A stretch of DNA of 64,000 nt from Janthinobacterium sp. LM6. GTDB taxonomy: Bacteria > Pseudomonadota > Gammaproteobacteria > Burkholderiales > Burkholderiaceae_D. The stretch covers positions 1,550,001-1,614,000 of the forward strand of contig NZ_CP019510.1 in assembly GCF_002002885.1 (NCBI RefSeq), written 5' to 3'. Position numbers and translations under genes: made by a program. Below the pieces are notes generated by a model. The model was given only the letters and a program-made list of their open reading frames with translations. It had not been told where the DNA came from and made no database searches. The number at the start of each line of letters is the position of its first letter. The stretch's first letter is position 1. Below, piece after piece: positions 17,423 to 26,956 of the stretch.

Positions 17423-20400
17423 TATTTTAATTTTCCTTTTTTTATCTCAATATGCATTCCTTTAAAATCACCTTGCATCGCGATGTTTCCAGTATCGTCG
17501 CATAAGAGTGATCCGGAGAGCCTTGGAGGCCCATAATTTCCGTTTGATACGCTGGACGTAGGGACAATTTCTTTATGGGCGTGCGGTACTTCATCAGCAC
17601 GTCCTAGTGGTGGTGAGCGACTTTCCGCTGGATCAATTCGCACTGATGCTGTATATCCGTCCGGCAGATTTTTTGTCCAGACTTGTCCTGCTGTATTTGA
17701 TCCTGTTGCATTATTTCTGGAACCTACCATCGTGTATCCTCTGTTCCGTAAAATATTTCTGATCTTGCTGGGGAGCATGTTGTGCAATGCGGGCAAATTT
17801 CTTATTTCGTCCGCGGCACTGATGATGACTTTGCATTTTGCCAGCCCTAGCGGGTCGTTCCAGTAGATGGGGTTTTGTGCGTACGCATAACCATTCAGTC
17901 CGCCGGAAAGGCCGATCGGGTCTTGGCTGACATAACGCCCACAATTCGGTTCATAATACCGATTACGGTTGTAAAACAGCCCCGTTTCCCCATCCTCATA
18001 CTGCCCCTGAAACCGCAGCGGCTGCTTGATTTCTCCCTCGACGTGCAGCAGGCGTCCCCATGCCTTGTAGCGCCCGCTCCAGACCACGTTCCCTTGCGCA
18101 TCCGTCAGTTCGCGCGGCGTGCCCAGGTGGTCGCAGTGGTAGTGGGTGATGCGGTCGTGTGCTGCCGCACCGTCGGCTGCTGCCAGGGCATACTGCCATG
18201 CCGAGACATGCAGCGCTTCGGTGTCCGCTTGTTCTTGCGCAATCGCCGCCTGCAGTTCGGCGTCCTGCCGGGTGGCGGGTAAATCCCATTGCGTCACGCG
18301 CGGCAGATGTACCGCGCTTGCCTGGCGGCAGGCTGGCGAAGCGATTCTGGCCAGCGGCACGAAGCTGTCCGGCTCGTACAGGTATATGACCGTTTCTTCC
18401 TGCCCAAGTTCCTGCGCCAGCGTGTCGCCGTCCCAGACGAAGACGGTGGTGGTGGCGCTCGTGCGGGCGGGCTGGTCTTTGTTGATGTCTTGTTGCTTGC
18501 TCCAGCGTGCTTCTTCTACCCGCTTGGCGATGCGGCGGCTGAAGGCATCATAAAAGTAGCGGGCGCGGTGGCGCGACTGGCGTTCCGTCCTGCTGGCGTG
18601 GCTGAGGCGGTTTTCGGCGTCGTAGTGCAGTTCCAGGTCGCTCCAGGTCGACTCCCTGCCCGGCGGATGGAAGCGCTTGCCGGTGGCGTTGCCTTGCTCG
18701 TCGTAAGCGTATTCGGTATCCCCGTAGTTTTTCAGGACGTTGCCGGGCGCGGGAGCCTTGTCGACCAGATTGCCTGCGGGGTCGAAGGCGAAGCGTTCCG
18801 CCAGGCCCGGCTGCACGGCGGCCAGCAGCTGGCCGACGGGATCGTAGGTATAGCTGAGTCTGCCAAGCGGGCCGGCAGTGGTGGCGCCCGCTTGAAAGAT
18901 GGTGGTCAGGTTGCCTTGCGCATCGTATTCGAAGCGGCGTTCGCGCACGGGCGCGGGTGCGTCGGCGCCGCGTGCCAGGGTCAGCTGGGTGAGCCGCGAT
19001 TGCGGGTCGTACTGGCGCGTGGCGAGCAAGCCGCTGTTGCCCAAAGTGCGCTGTTTTTCGCGGTGCAGTTTGTCGCGCTCGACATCGACCACGGTCTGGC
19101 CTTGCCACAGCACGCCATGCCAGTGGCCGGAACCGTAGCGCAGGGTATCGATGCGGCGGCCGTTCGGCAAGACCGTCTGGATACGGTTGCCCAGTTTGTC
19201 ATAGGCGTGCGTCATGACAAAGCTGGCGTCCGGCGCGCGCGGGGCGTTGGGCAGCCTGCCGGCGTCGGGCAGGGATTGCAGAAAATATGCGCTGCGCTCT
19301 TCGGTCAGCTGGCCCAGCGCATCGTGGACAAAGCGCTGTTCGGCTTGCGGCGCGGACACGGCTGTCAACCGCCCCAGCGCATCGTAGGCGTAGCGCACCA
19401 CGCCGTCCGCCGTGGTCTTGACGGATAACAAACCGAGCGCGTCGCGCAGCAGCTGCGTGCGCTGGCTGCCGCACTCGGTGGCGGTCAGGTTGCCGGCCTG
19501 GTCATAGCTGTATTGCGTGTGCTTGCCGTCGAAGCCCGTTTCCGATGCCAGCCAGCCTTCCGCGTGATACGCGAGCCGGTAGCTTTCGCCCTTGGCGTTG
19601 ATCAATTCCGTCAGTTGCAGTGCGGCATCGTAGCGGTACTGCACCGTCTGGCCGATGGCGTCCGTGCGCTCCACGGGCAAGCCCTGGCCGTTGTAGCGGT
19701 AGCGCGTCTGCAGGCCGCCAGCATCCACGTGCAGGACCAGATTGCCGTCCGCATCGTAGGCGTAGTGTTCCCCGGTTTGGTCGGGTGCCGTGAGCCGGAT
19801 CAGCCGGCCCAGCGCGTCATATTCGTAGCGGGTGGCATGGCCCAGCGCATCGCGGGCCGCTTCCAGCCGTCCCAGCGTGTCGTAGGCGTATTCGCTGGTG
19901 TGGCCGGAGCAATCCGTGTAGGCGGTAAGCCAGCCTTGGCGGCTGTACTGAAAATGCTTGCTGCCGCCCCTGGCGTCGATCAGTTCCACCAGCTGGCCGC
20001 GCTGGTCGTAGCGGTAGCGCGTGACGTGGCCCAGCGCATCGGTGATGCTGACGGGGCGGCCTGCCGCATCGTATTCGCGCAAGGTGGTGTGGCCCAGCGC
20101 ATCCGTGAAGGCGACGGGCTGGTTCTTGCCGTCGTAGCCGATGCTGCTGCTGTTGCCCTTGGCATCGATGCTGCGGGTCAGGTTGCCGGCTGCATCGTAG
20201 GCGTAGCGGGTGGCGGCGCCGTTGGCGTCGATATCGGCCAGCAGCATGCCATCGCGGTCCCATTCGCGCCGGCCCAGCGAGGCGGCCTTGCCGTCGATCA
20301 CGCGACGCACTTCGGTGACCAGCCAGTTGGCGTCGAATGTGTATTCGAGGACGCCGCCGTTTTCCGTGACGCGGCTCGTGTCGTTGTCCACGTAATCGAT

Positions 20401-22377
20401 GCGCGTGTGCTCGCTGCCATCCCGGGCGCGCGTGGCGATGGCGCGCGCCTGGTAGCTGTTGGCCACGGTGACGGGATGGCGCTGCGCCAGTTCCTGTTCG
20501 CTCAATGGCGAGCCGCGCCAGCGGGCGCGCAGCGCGTCCAGGCTGATCCAATCGAGTTCGTAGGCAAAGCCTGTGTAGCTGCTGCACGACGTGAGCAGGT
20601 GGTGACGGTAGGCATAGCGGCGCGTGTCGCCCAGCGCATTCGACTGGCTGACCAGGTTGTGGCGTGGTGGGAAGGGCGGCAGCGCATCGTTCGTCTCGAT
20701 GGCATAGGCGTAGCGGACGTGGCAGAGGCGGCTGCCGTCGGGCAATATCTCGTCGATGCTGCCGATGTGGATGGCCTGTTCCGCTTCCCCGCGCATGGCT
20801 TCGAGCACGCCGCCATCGTCGCTGCGCAGGCGCAGCAGTACTTCGCCCGGCTTGGCATCGATCAAGCGGTCGATGCTGATGCCGCGTCCATCGCGCCCTT
20901 CGCTGCGCAGGAGCGCAAAACGCTGCGCGGCAATCGGCGCGGACGGGGCCAGCATGGCGTTGACGCCGTCGTAGCCGTGCGGCAGCCAGCCGCTTTCAGC
21001 GCGCGCGTAGCGGTCGACGCTGCCGTCGCGCCACAGCATGGTAAAAGTGTCGGCGCCGTCGCGCGTCAGCGTAAAACCTTCCTTGCGGCTGTCGTGCTGC
21101 TGGCCCGCTTCCAGGCGGGGCAGGCGCAGGGCGCGGCCGCTGTCGTCGTGATATACGATGCCGGCTTCGCACAGCGACAGGCTGGTGGTGTAGGGCGTGG
21201 ACCAGCGCGCGCCCAGCAAGCCCCAGTCTTCGCATTCGGCGCCGGAGCGGTAGCAGCGCGTCCAGGCGATGGGAATGCTGCGCTCGAGCGCGAAATCCGT
21301 CTGGTACAGGATTTCCTGGCCTGTGCCGAAATGCACGGGCTTGCGGCCCTTGGCGGGTTTTTTCGCGGGGCCGCTATCCTTGGGACAGCAGTCGGACGGC
21401 GGTTCCGATTTCGGCTCTTTCTTGCCGCGGCTCTTGCCGTCGTCACCGCCGTTTTTTGGGGGCGGTTTGTCGAGTTTTGGGGGCGGCTTGTCCGGTTTCT
21501 TGCCGACCAGCTTGTCCTTGACCTTGTTGATGGTCGGCGCCGTTTTTTTGCCGAGAAACTTGCTCAGTATTTTTCCGCCAGGAACCTTGCTGAATACTGC
21601 CGCCTGCAATACGTTGCCTGCGATATTCATGCCGATGTCCGCAGCGGTATTGAGCAAGTTAGGTGTCTTGCCTGTCAATATGTAATCGGCCGTCTGGTCG
21701 AGCACCGTGGCAGAGGCTTCCACTGCCGTTCCACTGGCAACGGTCGCCGTGCCGGCCACCGCGCCCGCTGCCGCCCCCGCTTCCATCGCGGCGGCAACGG
21801 GGGCGCCGACTCCCGTTGCCGCCACGCCAACGCCAGCCACGCCCAATACGGCGCTGCCTGTCAGGACGGTGCCGCCCGCGTCCACCATGTCTTCGGCGGC
21901 GCCATGCATTTTCTTGGAGCCATGCTCCTTGTACTCTTTTGCCGCTTCCCGTATCGCCGCCTTCAGTTCCTTGAGCACGGGCTTGGCCGCCTCCGCGCCG
22001 CGCTCATAAATCTTGCCCACGGTATTGCGCGAATTCATCCATACTTCGCGCCCCATCTGCACCAGGCTGGCGCCGTTGGCGCGGTGGATCGGGCTGGCGA
22101 CCTTGGTGTCGACCTGCTTGCCGACAGTGCCGCTCTTGACGCCGCCCGCCTTGCCGGCCGCGTCGCCCTTGACGGTGGGAATGATGCTGCGCTGGTGCAG
22201 GATGACGGGCTCGCTGTGCGACTTGACGTTGGGCGAGGCGTTTTGTGCTTCCGCAAATTCACCGATGATGTTGTAGGGAATAGGGGGCGTGCTGGAGCCG
22301 ACGGGCGTCTTGCAAATGTCGGGGCTGAGGCTGACGCAATAGAAGCGCGAGGCCTTGGTGACGGTTTCATTCGTCAT
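17422..22377 (-). CDS. T6SS Rhs effector with PAAR-like N-terminus
   Basis: The protein has 1651 aa. Residues about 1-130 are a PAAR-like DUF4150 domain (ICKTPVGSSTPPIPYNI, KSGTVG) that caps VgrG. Next come a hydrophobic Ala/Gly/Val segment (about 175-240), a proline/lysine linker and a DUF6531 start (KPVHFGTGQEILYQTDFALE). Many YD repeats form the Rhs shell (YAYDALGRLTAV and similar), and the core ends with YYEPNCGRYVSQDPIGL and DPLGL. Residues 1513-1651 are a variable toxin tip of unknown family. The ATG at 22377 overlaps the DUF2169 stop (ATGA); an upstream in-frame extension to 22746 is out-of-family sequence. The effector would be loaded on VgrG and delivered into competitors. Confidence 0.93.
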   Translation of the reverse strand: MTNETVTKASRFYCVSLSPDICKTPVGSSTPPIPYNIIGEFAEAQNASPNVKSHSEPVILHQRSIIPTVKGDAAGKAGGVKSGTVGKQVDTKVASPIHRANGASLVQMGREVWMNSRNTVGKIYERGAEAAKPVLKELKAAIREAAKEYKEHGSKKMHGAAEDMVDAGGTVLTGSAVLGVAGVGVAATGVGAPVAAAMEAGAAAGAVAGTATVASGTAVEASATVLDQTADYILTGKTPNLLNTAADIGMNIAGNVLQAAVFSKVPGGKILSKFLGKKTAPTINKVKDKLVGKKPDKPPPKLDKPPPKNGGDDGKSRGKKEPKSEPPSDCCPKDSGPAKKPAKGRKPVHFGTGQEILYQTDFALERSIPIAWTRCYRSGAECEDWGLLGARWSTPYTTSLSLCEAGIVYHDDSGRALRLPRLEAGQQHDSRKEGFTLTRDGADTFTMLWRDGSVDRYARAESGWLPHGYDGVNAMLAPSAPIAAQRFALLRSEGRDGRGISIDRLIDAKPGEVLLRLRSDDGGVLEAMRGEAEQAIHIGSIDEILPDGSRLCHVRYAYAIETNDALPPFPPRHNLVSQSNALGDTRRYAYRHHLLTSCSSYTGFAYELDWISLDALRARWRGSPLSEQELAQRHPVTVANSYQARAIATRARDGSEHTRIDYVDNDTSRVTENGGVLEYTFDANWLVTEVRRVIDGKAASLGRREWDRDGMLLADIDANGAATRYAYDAAGNLTRSIDAKGNSSSIGYDGKNQPVAFTDALGHTTLREYDAAGRPVSITDALGHVTRYRYDQRGQLVELIDARGGSKHFQYSRQGWLTAYTDCSGHTSEYAYDTLGRLEAARDALGHATRYEYDALGRLIRLTAPDQTGEHYAYDADGNLVLHVDAGGLQTRYRYNGQGLPVERTDAIGQTVQYRYDAALQLTELINAKGESYRLAYHAEGWLASETGFDGKHTQYSYDQAGNLTATECGSQRTQLLRDALGLLSVKTTADGVVRYAYDALGRLTAVSAPQAEQRFVHDALGQLTEERSAYFLQSLPDAGRLPNAPRAPDASFVMTHAYDKLGNRIQTVLPNGRRIDTLRYGSGHWHGVLWQGQTVVDVERDKLHREKQRTLGNSGLLATRQYDPQSRLTQLTLARGADAPAPVRERRFEYDAQGNLTTIFQAGATTAGPLGRLSYTYDPVGQLLAAVQPGLAERFAFDPAGNLVDKAPAPGNVLKNYGDTEYAYDEQGNATGKRFHPPGRESTWSDLELHYDAENRLSHASRTERQSRHRARYFYDAFSRRIAKRVEEARWSKQQDINKDQPARTSATTTVFVWDGDTLAQELGQEETVIYLYEPDSFVPLARIASPACRQASAVHLPRVTQWDLPATRQDAELQAAIAQEQADTEALHVSAWQYALAAADGAAAHDRITHYHCDHLGTPRELTDAQGNVVWSGRYKAWGRLLHVEGEIKQPLRFQGQYEDGETGLFYNRNRYYEPNCGRYVSQDPIGLSGGLNGYAYAQNPIYWNDPLGLAKCKVIISAADEIRNLPALHNMLPSKIRNILRNRGYTMVGSRNNATGSNTAGQVWTKNLPDGYTASVRIDPAESRSPPLGRADEVPHAHKEIVPTSSVSNGNYGPPRLSGSLLCDDTGNIAMQGDFKGMHIEIKKGKLK
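17425..17841 (-). other. Variable C-terminal toxin domain of Rhs effector
   Basis: This is the 139-residue segment after DPLGL. It begins AKCKVIISAADEIRNLP and contains QVWTKNLPDGYTASVRIDP and VPHAHKEIVP, then GNIAMQGDFKGMHIEIKKG. The histidine pair in PHAHKE, with nearby arginines, recalls small nuclease or RNase tips of polymorphic toxins, but I cannot assign a named family. Base composition drops from the GC-rich core toward the immunity gene, consistent with tip exchange by recombination. Confidence 0.7.
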
Positions 22378-23672
22378 GGTTTCTTGCCTTGCTCGGCCGC
22401 CTTGCCCAGTGCTTCCTGCGCCTGTTCCAGCAGTGCTATGCGGGCGATCTGCGCCGGCTCCATTACGTGCAGCAGGCGCGACTCTACCTGGCCCGCGTCG
22501 GCCGGCACGATGGCGCGCCACACCAGCTCCACAGTGGCCGCCTCGGGGTCGACCAGCACCGTATCGATGGCCAGGCGCCAGACGAGCAACTGATCGTTCT
22601 TGTCCGCCAGCAGCAGGCACAGTACTTGTTGCGGCAGGGCGAAGCGCAACACCGTGTTGCCGCGCGGGTCGATGCGGGCCGACGGATGGTCGTGGCGGCA
22701 CAGATTGGTCAGCGTAAATTGTTCCAGTCCCGCCAGGTACGGGCATTGCTGGTCGGGCGGCGTGCTGTTCCAGTAGGCAAAATCGAAGTCTTCCGGCAAA
22801 GTTGGGACTTCATCGGCGTCCCATTTGTCCTTGACAGCGATGTGGCCCGCCAGCGCGCGGCGCGGCAGCCAGCCGCGGCCGATAACGGCCAGCCCCGTTG
22901 GCGGTGGCAACTCCTTGCCGCCGGCGCCTTGCCAGAACTGGGCGGCCGTGCACGGCAGCGACGGCTGCGTGATGCGGGGGGCGGGCACCTCATCGATCTG
23001 TTTCGCATCCAGATACCAGTGCCGCGCAAAACCGCGCCCCAGCGGATTGGCCTGGCAGGAATCGTGCTTCGCCGCGTTGCAGTCGTCGGCCTCGATGCGG
23101 CATTGCCCGCCATACGCATAGGCATAGTGCAGCGGCAATTGCAGGAACGGTTCAGGCGTGGACAAGTGCCACGGATTGGGCCGCAGCAAGCCCGCCGTGG
23201 CAATGCGGGCGCAGCCTTGCGCCAGGCGCGTGAGGATCGCTTTCTTGCGGAAAGCGCGCTCGCCGCACACCTGCAGGGTCTTGTCGATCAGGGTCTTCTT
23301 TTCCGACTGCACTTTCAGGTTGACAAGAAATTGCGGCATCGCCTGCCCGCGCGGCGCGTGCGCCACGCCATTGACGATCACGTCGCAGCGCGGCTTGTAG
23401 GGCGCGAAGTCGCTCTCCTGCACCGTGCCCGCCTGCGTGTCGTCGTGCAGGTGCCGGTCTTCCGTAGCCAGCGACGACTGGCGCGCCATGGGCAGCAGGC
23501 TGGCCACACCATCCGCGCCGCAGGGGCCGAGCGTGTAGCCCATGCGCGCCACCACCACGTGAAAGGCTGCGCCAAACTGGTCGACCATGTCGAACTGGCT
23601 GGCCGCGTGCGGCGTGCGGTTGTCGAACAGCAGGTTGGGGATGTTGAAATGGGCTGTGCCGGCGTCGTTCAT
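22374..23672 (-). CDS. DUF2169 T6SS effector adaptor
   Basis: The protein has 432 aa. It matches the DUF2169 family: an N-terminal NIPNLLFDNRTPHAASQFD, the middle SDFAPYKPRCDVIVNGVAHAP typical of the family, and the FALPQQVLCLLL strand region. DUF2169 proteins serve as chaperones or adaptors that load PAAR-Rhs type effectors onto VgrG. Gene order fits: it lies 2 bp after vgrG and overlaps the Rhs start by 4 bases, so the three are one translational unit. No signal peptide; cytosolic. Confidence 0.88.
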   Translation of the reverse strand: MNDAGTAHFNIPNLLFDNRTPHAASQFDMVDQFGAAFHVVVARMGYTLGPCGADGVASLLPMARQSSLATEDRHLHDDTQAGTVQESDFAPYKPRCDVIVNGVAHAPRGQAMPQFLVNLKVQSEKKTLIDKTLQVCGERAFRKKAILTRLAQGCARIATAGLLRPNPWHLSTPEPFLQLPLHYAYAYGGQCRIEADDCNAAKHDSCQANPLGRGFARHWYLDAKQIDEVPAPRITQPSLPCTAAQFWQGAGGKELPPPTGLAVIGRGWLPRRALAGHIAVKDKWDADEVPTLPEDFDFAYWNSTPPDQQCPYLAGLEQFTLTNLCRHDHPSARIDPRGNTVLRFALPQQVLCLLLADKNDQLLVWRLAIDTVLVDPEAATVELVWRAIVPADAGQVESRLLHVMEPAQIARIALLEQAQEALGKAAEQGKKP

Positions 23673-23674
23673 CG

Positions 23675-25831
23675 TCAGCCCGGGTTGTTGTCGATGTCGT
23701 CGCCGTGGATCTGCACCTTGGATCTGCCGCGGATGATGATTTCATCGGCAACGATTTCGATGCGGCCGGGCGTGATGGTGATGCTGGACGTGCCCACCGT
23801 CATCGTGTGCGAATCGTTGGCCGTGAGCGTGCTGTCGGCGCCGACGATGACGCTTTTCGCCAGGCCGATCTGCTCCGCCTGCGCCAGCACCACCGTGGTG
23901 TTCATGGCGCCGATGACGGTGGTCTGGTAGGCGGCGCCGATGGTCAGCACCTTGGCCAGGCCGATCGTTTCATCCTTGGCCAGGGTCACCCGTTCCGAGC
24001 GGTGGCCGTCGATCTGCACCTGCTCGTTGCCGCCCACGTGTTCGCGGCGGTTGTCGCCGATGTCGATGTGTTCGTCGTGGTCGACGCGCTCACGGCGGTT
24101 GTTGTGCACGGTGATGTCTTCATCGTGGTCCACCGTTTCCGTGCGGTCGCGCTTGACGTGCACGGTTTCGTCGCGGTCGACGGTTTTGCGCCGGTCGTTA
24201 CCGACCCAGTGCGATTCGTCGTGCTCGACTTCGATGCGCTGGTCTTTTTCCGCATGCAGCCACAGTTCTTCGGCGTCCTTGCGGTCTTCGAAGCGCAAGG
24301 CGTTGGCGTGCGTGGCGGAACCCTTTTTTGACGAGCGGCTCAGCATGCCGCTTTGCGTCTTGTTCGCTGGCAAGTCCCATGGCGGCATATTGCGCGCGTT
24401 GTAGACGCAGCCGATGACGATGGGCATGGCGACGTTGCCGTCGAGAAATTGGACGGCCACTTCCATACCCACCCTGGGCAGGCTGATATGGCCGAAATTC
24501 GGACCGGCCCAGTTCGATATTACGCGTATCCACGGCGAACTCTTGTCGTCGAAGGTGCCCAGGCGGTCCCAGTGGAATTGCACCTTCACCCGTCCATAAC
24601 CGTCCGTATGGATTTCCTCGCCGGGCGGTCCGACCACGGTGGCCGTCTGCACGCCGTAGATCTTCGGCTCGCGGCTATGGAAATTGCGGCCGGGGCGCCA
24701 GGGGATGGCGCGGGCGATGCACGTAAATGTGTTGCTGTAGTGCGAGGTGGCGCCGTGCCCTTGCTGGTAGTTGTTGCTGGCGTAGTGGTGCACGGACAGG
24801 ATCAGGTATTCGCCAGCGCCCTTGCCGGAATTTGCGCTGTCGAAATGCCCGCCCAGGGTGAACCAGCGCCCTGGTTGTGCCGTGCGATCGTTGCCTTGCG
24901 CCTCGAACAGCTGTCCCTGGGCGTCAACCTCTTCCATGCGGCGCCGGGCCAGCAGTTCTCCATCGTCGAGATCCTTGAAACCGTAGCTGCCCGTGTTTTC
25001 GTATACTTCCAGCGATGGCACGGCACCCTGCCTGTTCAGCGAGTCGCGGCTGGCGCGGGCGCTGCGCGGGTTCTTGAAGTTGAAACTGGCCACCGTCATC
25101 TGGCTAGGCGCCATGCGCCGCACCGTGCTCCATTGATGCACGCCATCGTCTTCCAGGGAGCCGGCCTGATGCTGGAAGGGGATTTCACTCAGATCACCAT
25201 CGATGGGCTTGCCGGTGGTACTGTCGTCGGACAGCCACAAGGTGTGGCCGTCAGGGCGGTGTTCGTAGCGGTAGTGCCAGCCCAGCTGCTCCCAGTGGCG
25301 GTGCAGCAGGTTGTGGTCGCTCTCGTTGTGCTGGCACGTGTAGGTGATGGCGGGATCCGGGCCGCCGGCGGCCAGCTTGTAGTCGCGCATCAGGTAGTCA
25401 TCGAAGACCTTGTCCGTCAGCGCCGCCACCGTCACGCCGTGGAAGGCGACATTGTTTTGCCGCAAGTGCAAGTGCGCCAGCCACGGTTCCAGCACCATTT
25501 CATAGAACGCGAAACCGCCGTCCGCACGCAGGAAGCGGAACTCGAACACGTAACCATTGAAGTAGCGCAAGGTGCCGTCTTCGCGCACCAGTTCGACGGT
25601 CACCATCTTGCCCATCACTTTGTCGAGCGCGACGCTGGCATTATCGGACAGCACTTCCACCACATAGGAAAAGTCGCGCGACAGGCTTTCGCTGGCAGCC
25701 AGACTGTTGGCCAGGAACTGGATGCCGGCAGGGCCGTCGCCATGCGGAAAGTGCAGGCGCAGCAGGCGCTGGCCCTGCATGTCGTCCACTAATGCCGTGC
25801 ATGCCGCCGTCGTATCGGGGAACTGGCTCAT
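23675..25831 (-). CDS. vgrG: Type VI secretion tip protein VgrG
   Basis: The protein has 718 aa. The gp27-like part (residues about 1-370) has the LVREDGTLRYFNGYV and HNESDHNLLHRHWEQLGWHYRYEHR segments typical of VgrG, followed by the gp5-like OB fold (KVQFHWDRLGTFDDKSSPWIRV, LPRVGMEVAVQFLDGN). The C-terminal needle contains D/H-rich repeats (ETVDHDEDITVHNNRRERVDHDE) and a DUF2345-like end. It forms the trimeric spike on the Hcp tube that carries the PAAR-Rhs effector. I chose the ATG at 25831 (MSQFPDTT); the longer frame adds a non-conserved leader. It lies 78 bp after tssG and 2 bp before the DUF2169 gene. Confidence 0.93.
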   Translation of the reverse strand: MSQFPDTTAACTALVDDMQGQRLLRLHFPHGDGPAGIQFLANSLAASESLSRDFSYVVEVLSDNASVALDKVMGKMVTVELVREDGTLRYFNGYVFEFRFLRADGGFAFYEMVLEPWLAHLHLRQNNVAFHGVTVAALTDKVFDDYLMRDYKLAAGGPDPAITYTCQHNESDHNLLHRHWEQLGWHYRYEHRPDGHTLWLSDDSTTGKPIDGDLSEIPFQHQAGSLEDDGVHQWSTVRRMAPSQMTVASFNFKNPRSARASRDSLNRQGAVPSLEVYENTGSYGFKDLDDGELLARRRMEEVDAQGQLFEAQGNDRTAQPGRWFTLGGHFDSANSGKGAGEYLILSVHHYASNNYQQGHGATSHYSNTFTCIARAIPWRPGRNFHSREPKIYGVQTATVVGPPGEEIHTDGYGRVKVQFHWDRLGTFDDKSSPWIRVISNWAGPNFGHISLPRVGMEVAVQFLDGNVAMPIVIGCVYNARNMPPWDLPANKTQSGMLSRSSKKGSATHANALRFEDRKDAEELWLHAEKDQRIEVEHDESHWVGNDRRKTVDRDETVHVKRDRTETVDHDEDITVHNNRRERVDHDEHIDIGDNRREHVGGNEQVQIDGHRSERVTLAKDETIGLAKVLTIGAAYQTTVIGAMNTTVVLAQAEQIGLAKSVIVGADSTLTANDSHTMTVGTSSITITPGRIEIVADEIIIRGRSKVQIHGDDIDNNPG

Positions 25832-25909
25832 CGTGCATCGCTTCACGGTAGGGATCGTTGGCCGACTGTAGCAATAGCGAACACAAGCGTTTTTGCGCGG
25901 CCGCAAGGA

Positions 25910-26956
25910 TCAATCGTTGAATGAGGGCATCAATTGCATTTCGTAATGCATGTCATCGCGGTGGCACGGCGCTGCCGTATCGCCGAGGAAACTGTTGCAA
26001 CCGAGGCCGCCTTGTGGCGCGGCCGTCAGCGCCATCCCCCGCACCTCGCTGGCGCGCAGCACCAGCACGATGTCGTAGCGCACGAGCGGCTGGCCGAACA
26101 GCATCAGCATGTGCCGCAGCGCCTGGCTGGCCGGGGCACGGGGCAGGAAACTGGCGTGCTGCTGCGCCGTGAGCGGGCCAAGGCGCAGGCGCACGGCCAG
26201 GTCGGGGCGGCGGCAGCGCGCACCGACGAGGGCGCGCTGGCCCAGCACGACGTTTTCCATGCCCAGCGCCGTTTGTTCGCGCGGCGCCAGCATGTCCATG
26301 GCGCCCGTCGCCTCGTCGATGTGGCAGGGCACGCCGAAGCGGTCGGCGAGGATGCGCGCCATGACGATGGACGAGACGTTGCGTTGCTGGAGCAAGCCGC
26401 TGTACAGGCCGGCCACCGCCTCGTCCTGGCCCTGGAGCGACTGGCATGCGGCCAGGTCCAGCAGGCGCGACAGGAATTTGCCGCTGTGGCCGGCCTGCTC
26501 GATGCGGTATTTCTGCCAGGCCTGATAAAACAGGGCCACGGCACGGCTGGAAAACAGGTCGAGAAAAGCGCGCGCGCTGGTGTCGCGCTCGCTGTATTGA
26601 TGCGCGGCAATGTGCTCCGAGTAGTGGCTGGGCAAGCTGCCCTGGCAGCCCAGCAGGCCCATGAAGGTGGGCGTGAGGTGGATATGGGGTAACTGACCCG
26701 ACAGCAGCGCCTGCAGCAGGGCATCGGCATCGGCTATGCCGCCGGTCGCGAGTGCCTCGACCTGGCTGGCGGGAAAGCGCAGCGAGACGCTGTTGTCGAA
26801 GCGCACGAACTTTGCCAGCGCCGTGTGCTCATCGACGCCGTGTGCGGCCAGCCAGGCCAGCAGCAGGCGCAGCGCCTGGAAGCACTCGAAGCGCTGCGGC
26901 GCGTCGAGCAATTGCTGGATTACGCTGGCGTGGCGTCGGCGCTGCGTTCCGGGCAT
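25910..26956 (-). CDS. tssG: T6SS baseplate subunit TssG
   Basis: The protein has 348 aa, the usual size for TssG (VasB, DUF1305). The family start is visible: a short leader (SVIQQLLDAPQRFECFQALRLL) then VRFDNSVSLRFPASQVEAL. The middle LTPTFMGLLGCQGSLPSHYSE is the most conserved stretch. TssG pairs with TssF in the baseplate wedge that docks the sheath. The first codons overlap the tssF 3' end by 37 bases, which indicates coupling and stoichiometric production of the two partners. Confidence 0.92.
   Translation of the reverse strand: MPGTQRRRHASVIQQLLDAPQRFECFQALRLLLAWLAAHGVDEHTALAKFVRFDNSVSLRFPASQVEALATGGIADADALLQALLSGQLPHIHLTPTFMGLLGCQGSLPSHYSEHIAAHQYSERDTSARAFLDLFSSRAVALFYQAWQKYRIEQAGHSGKFLSRLLDLAACQSLQGQDEAVAGLYSGLLQQRNVSSIVMARILADRFGVPCHIDEATGAMDMLAPREQTALGMENVVLGQRALVGARCRRPDLAVRLRLGPLTAQQHASFLPRAPASQALRHMLMLFGQPLVRYDIVLVLRASEVRGMALTAAPQGGLGCNSFLGDTAAPCHRDDMHYEMQLMPSFND

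Noticed and set aside
19513..22593. Long open frame of 1026 codons on the plus strand inside the rhs gene
   Set aside because: It is antisense to conserved YD repeats and the DUF6531 region; its protein has no recognisable domain. High GC makes long antisense frames common.
22378..22746. N-terminal extension of the rhs gene
   Set aside because: It overlaps the DUF2169 gene and adds non-family sequence before the PAAR-like domain.
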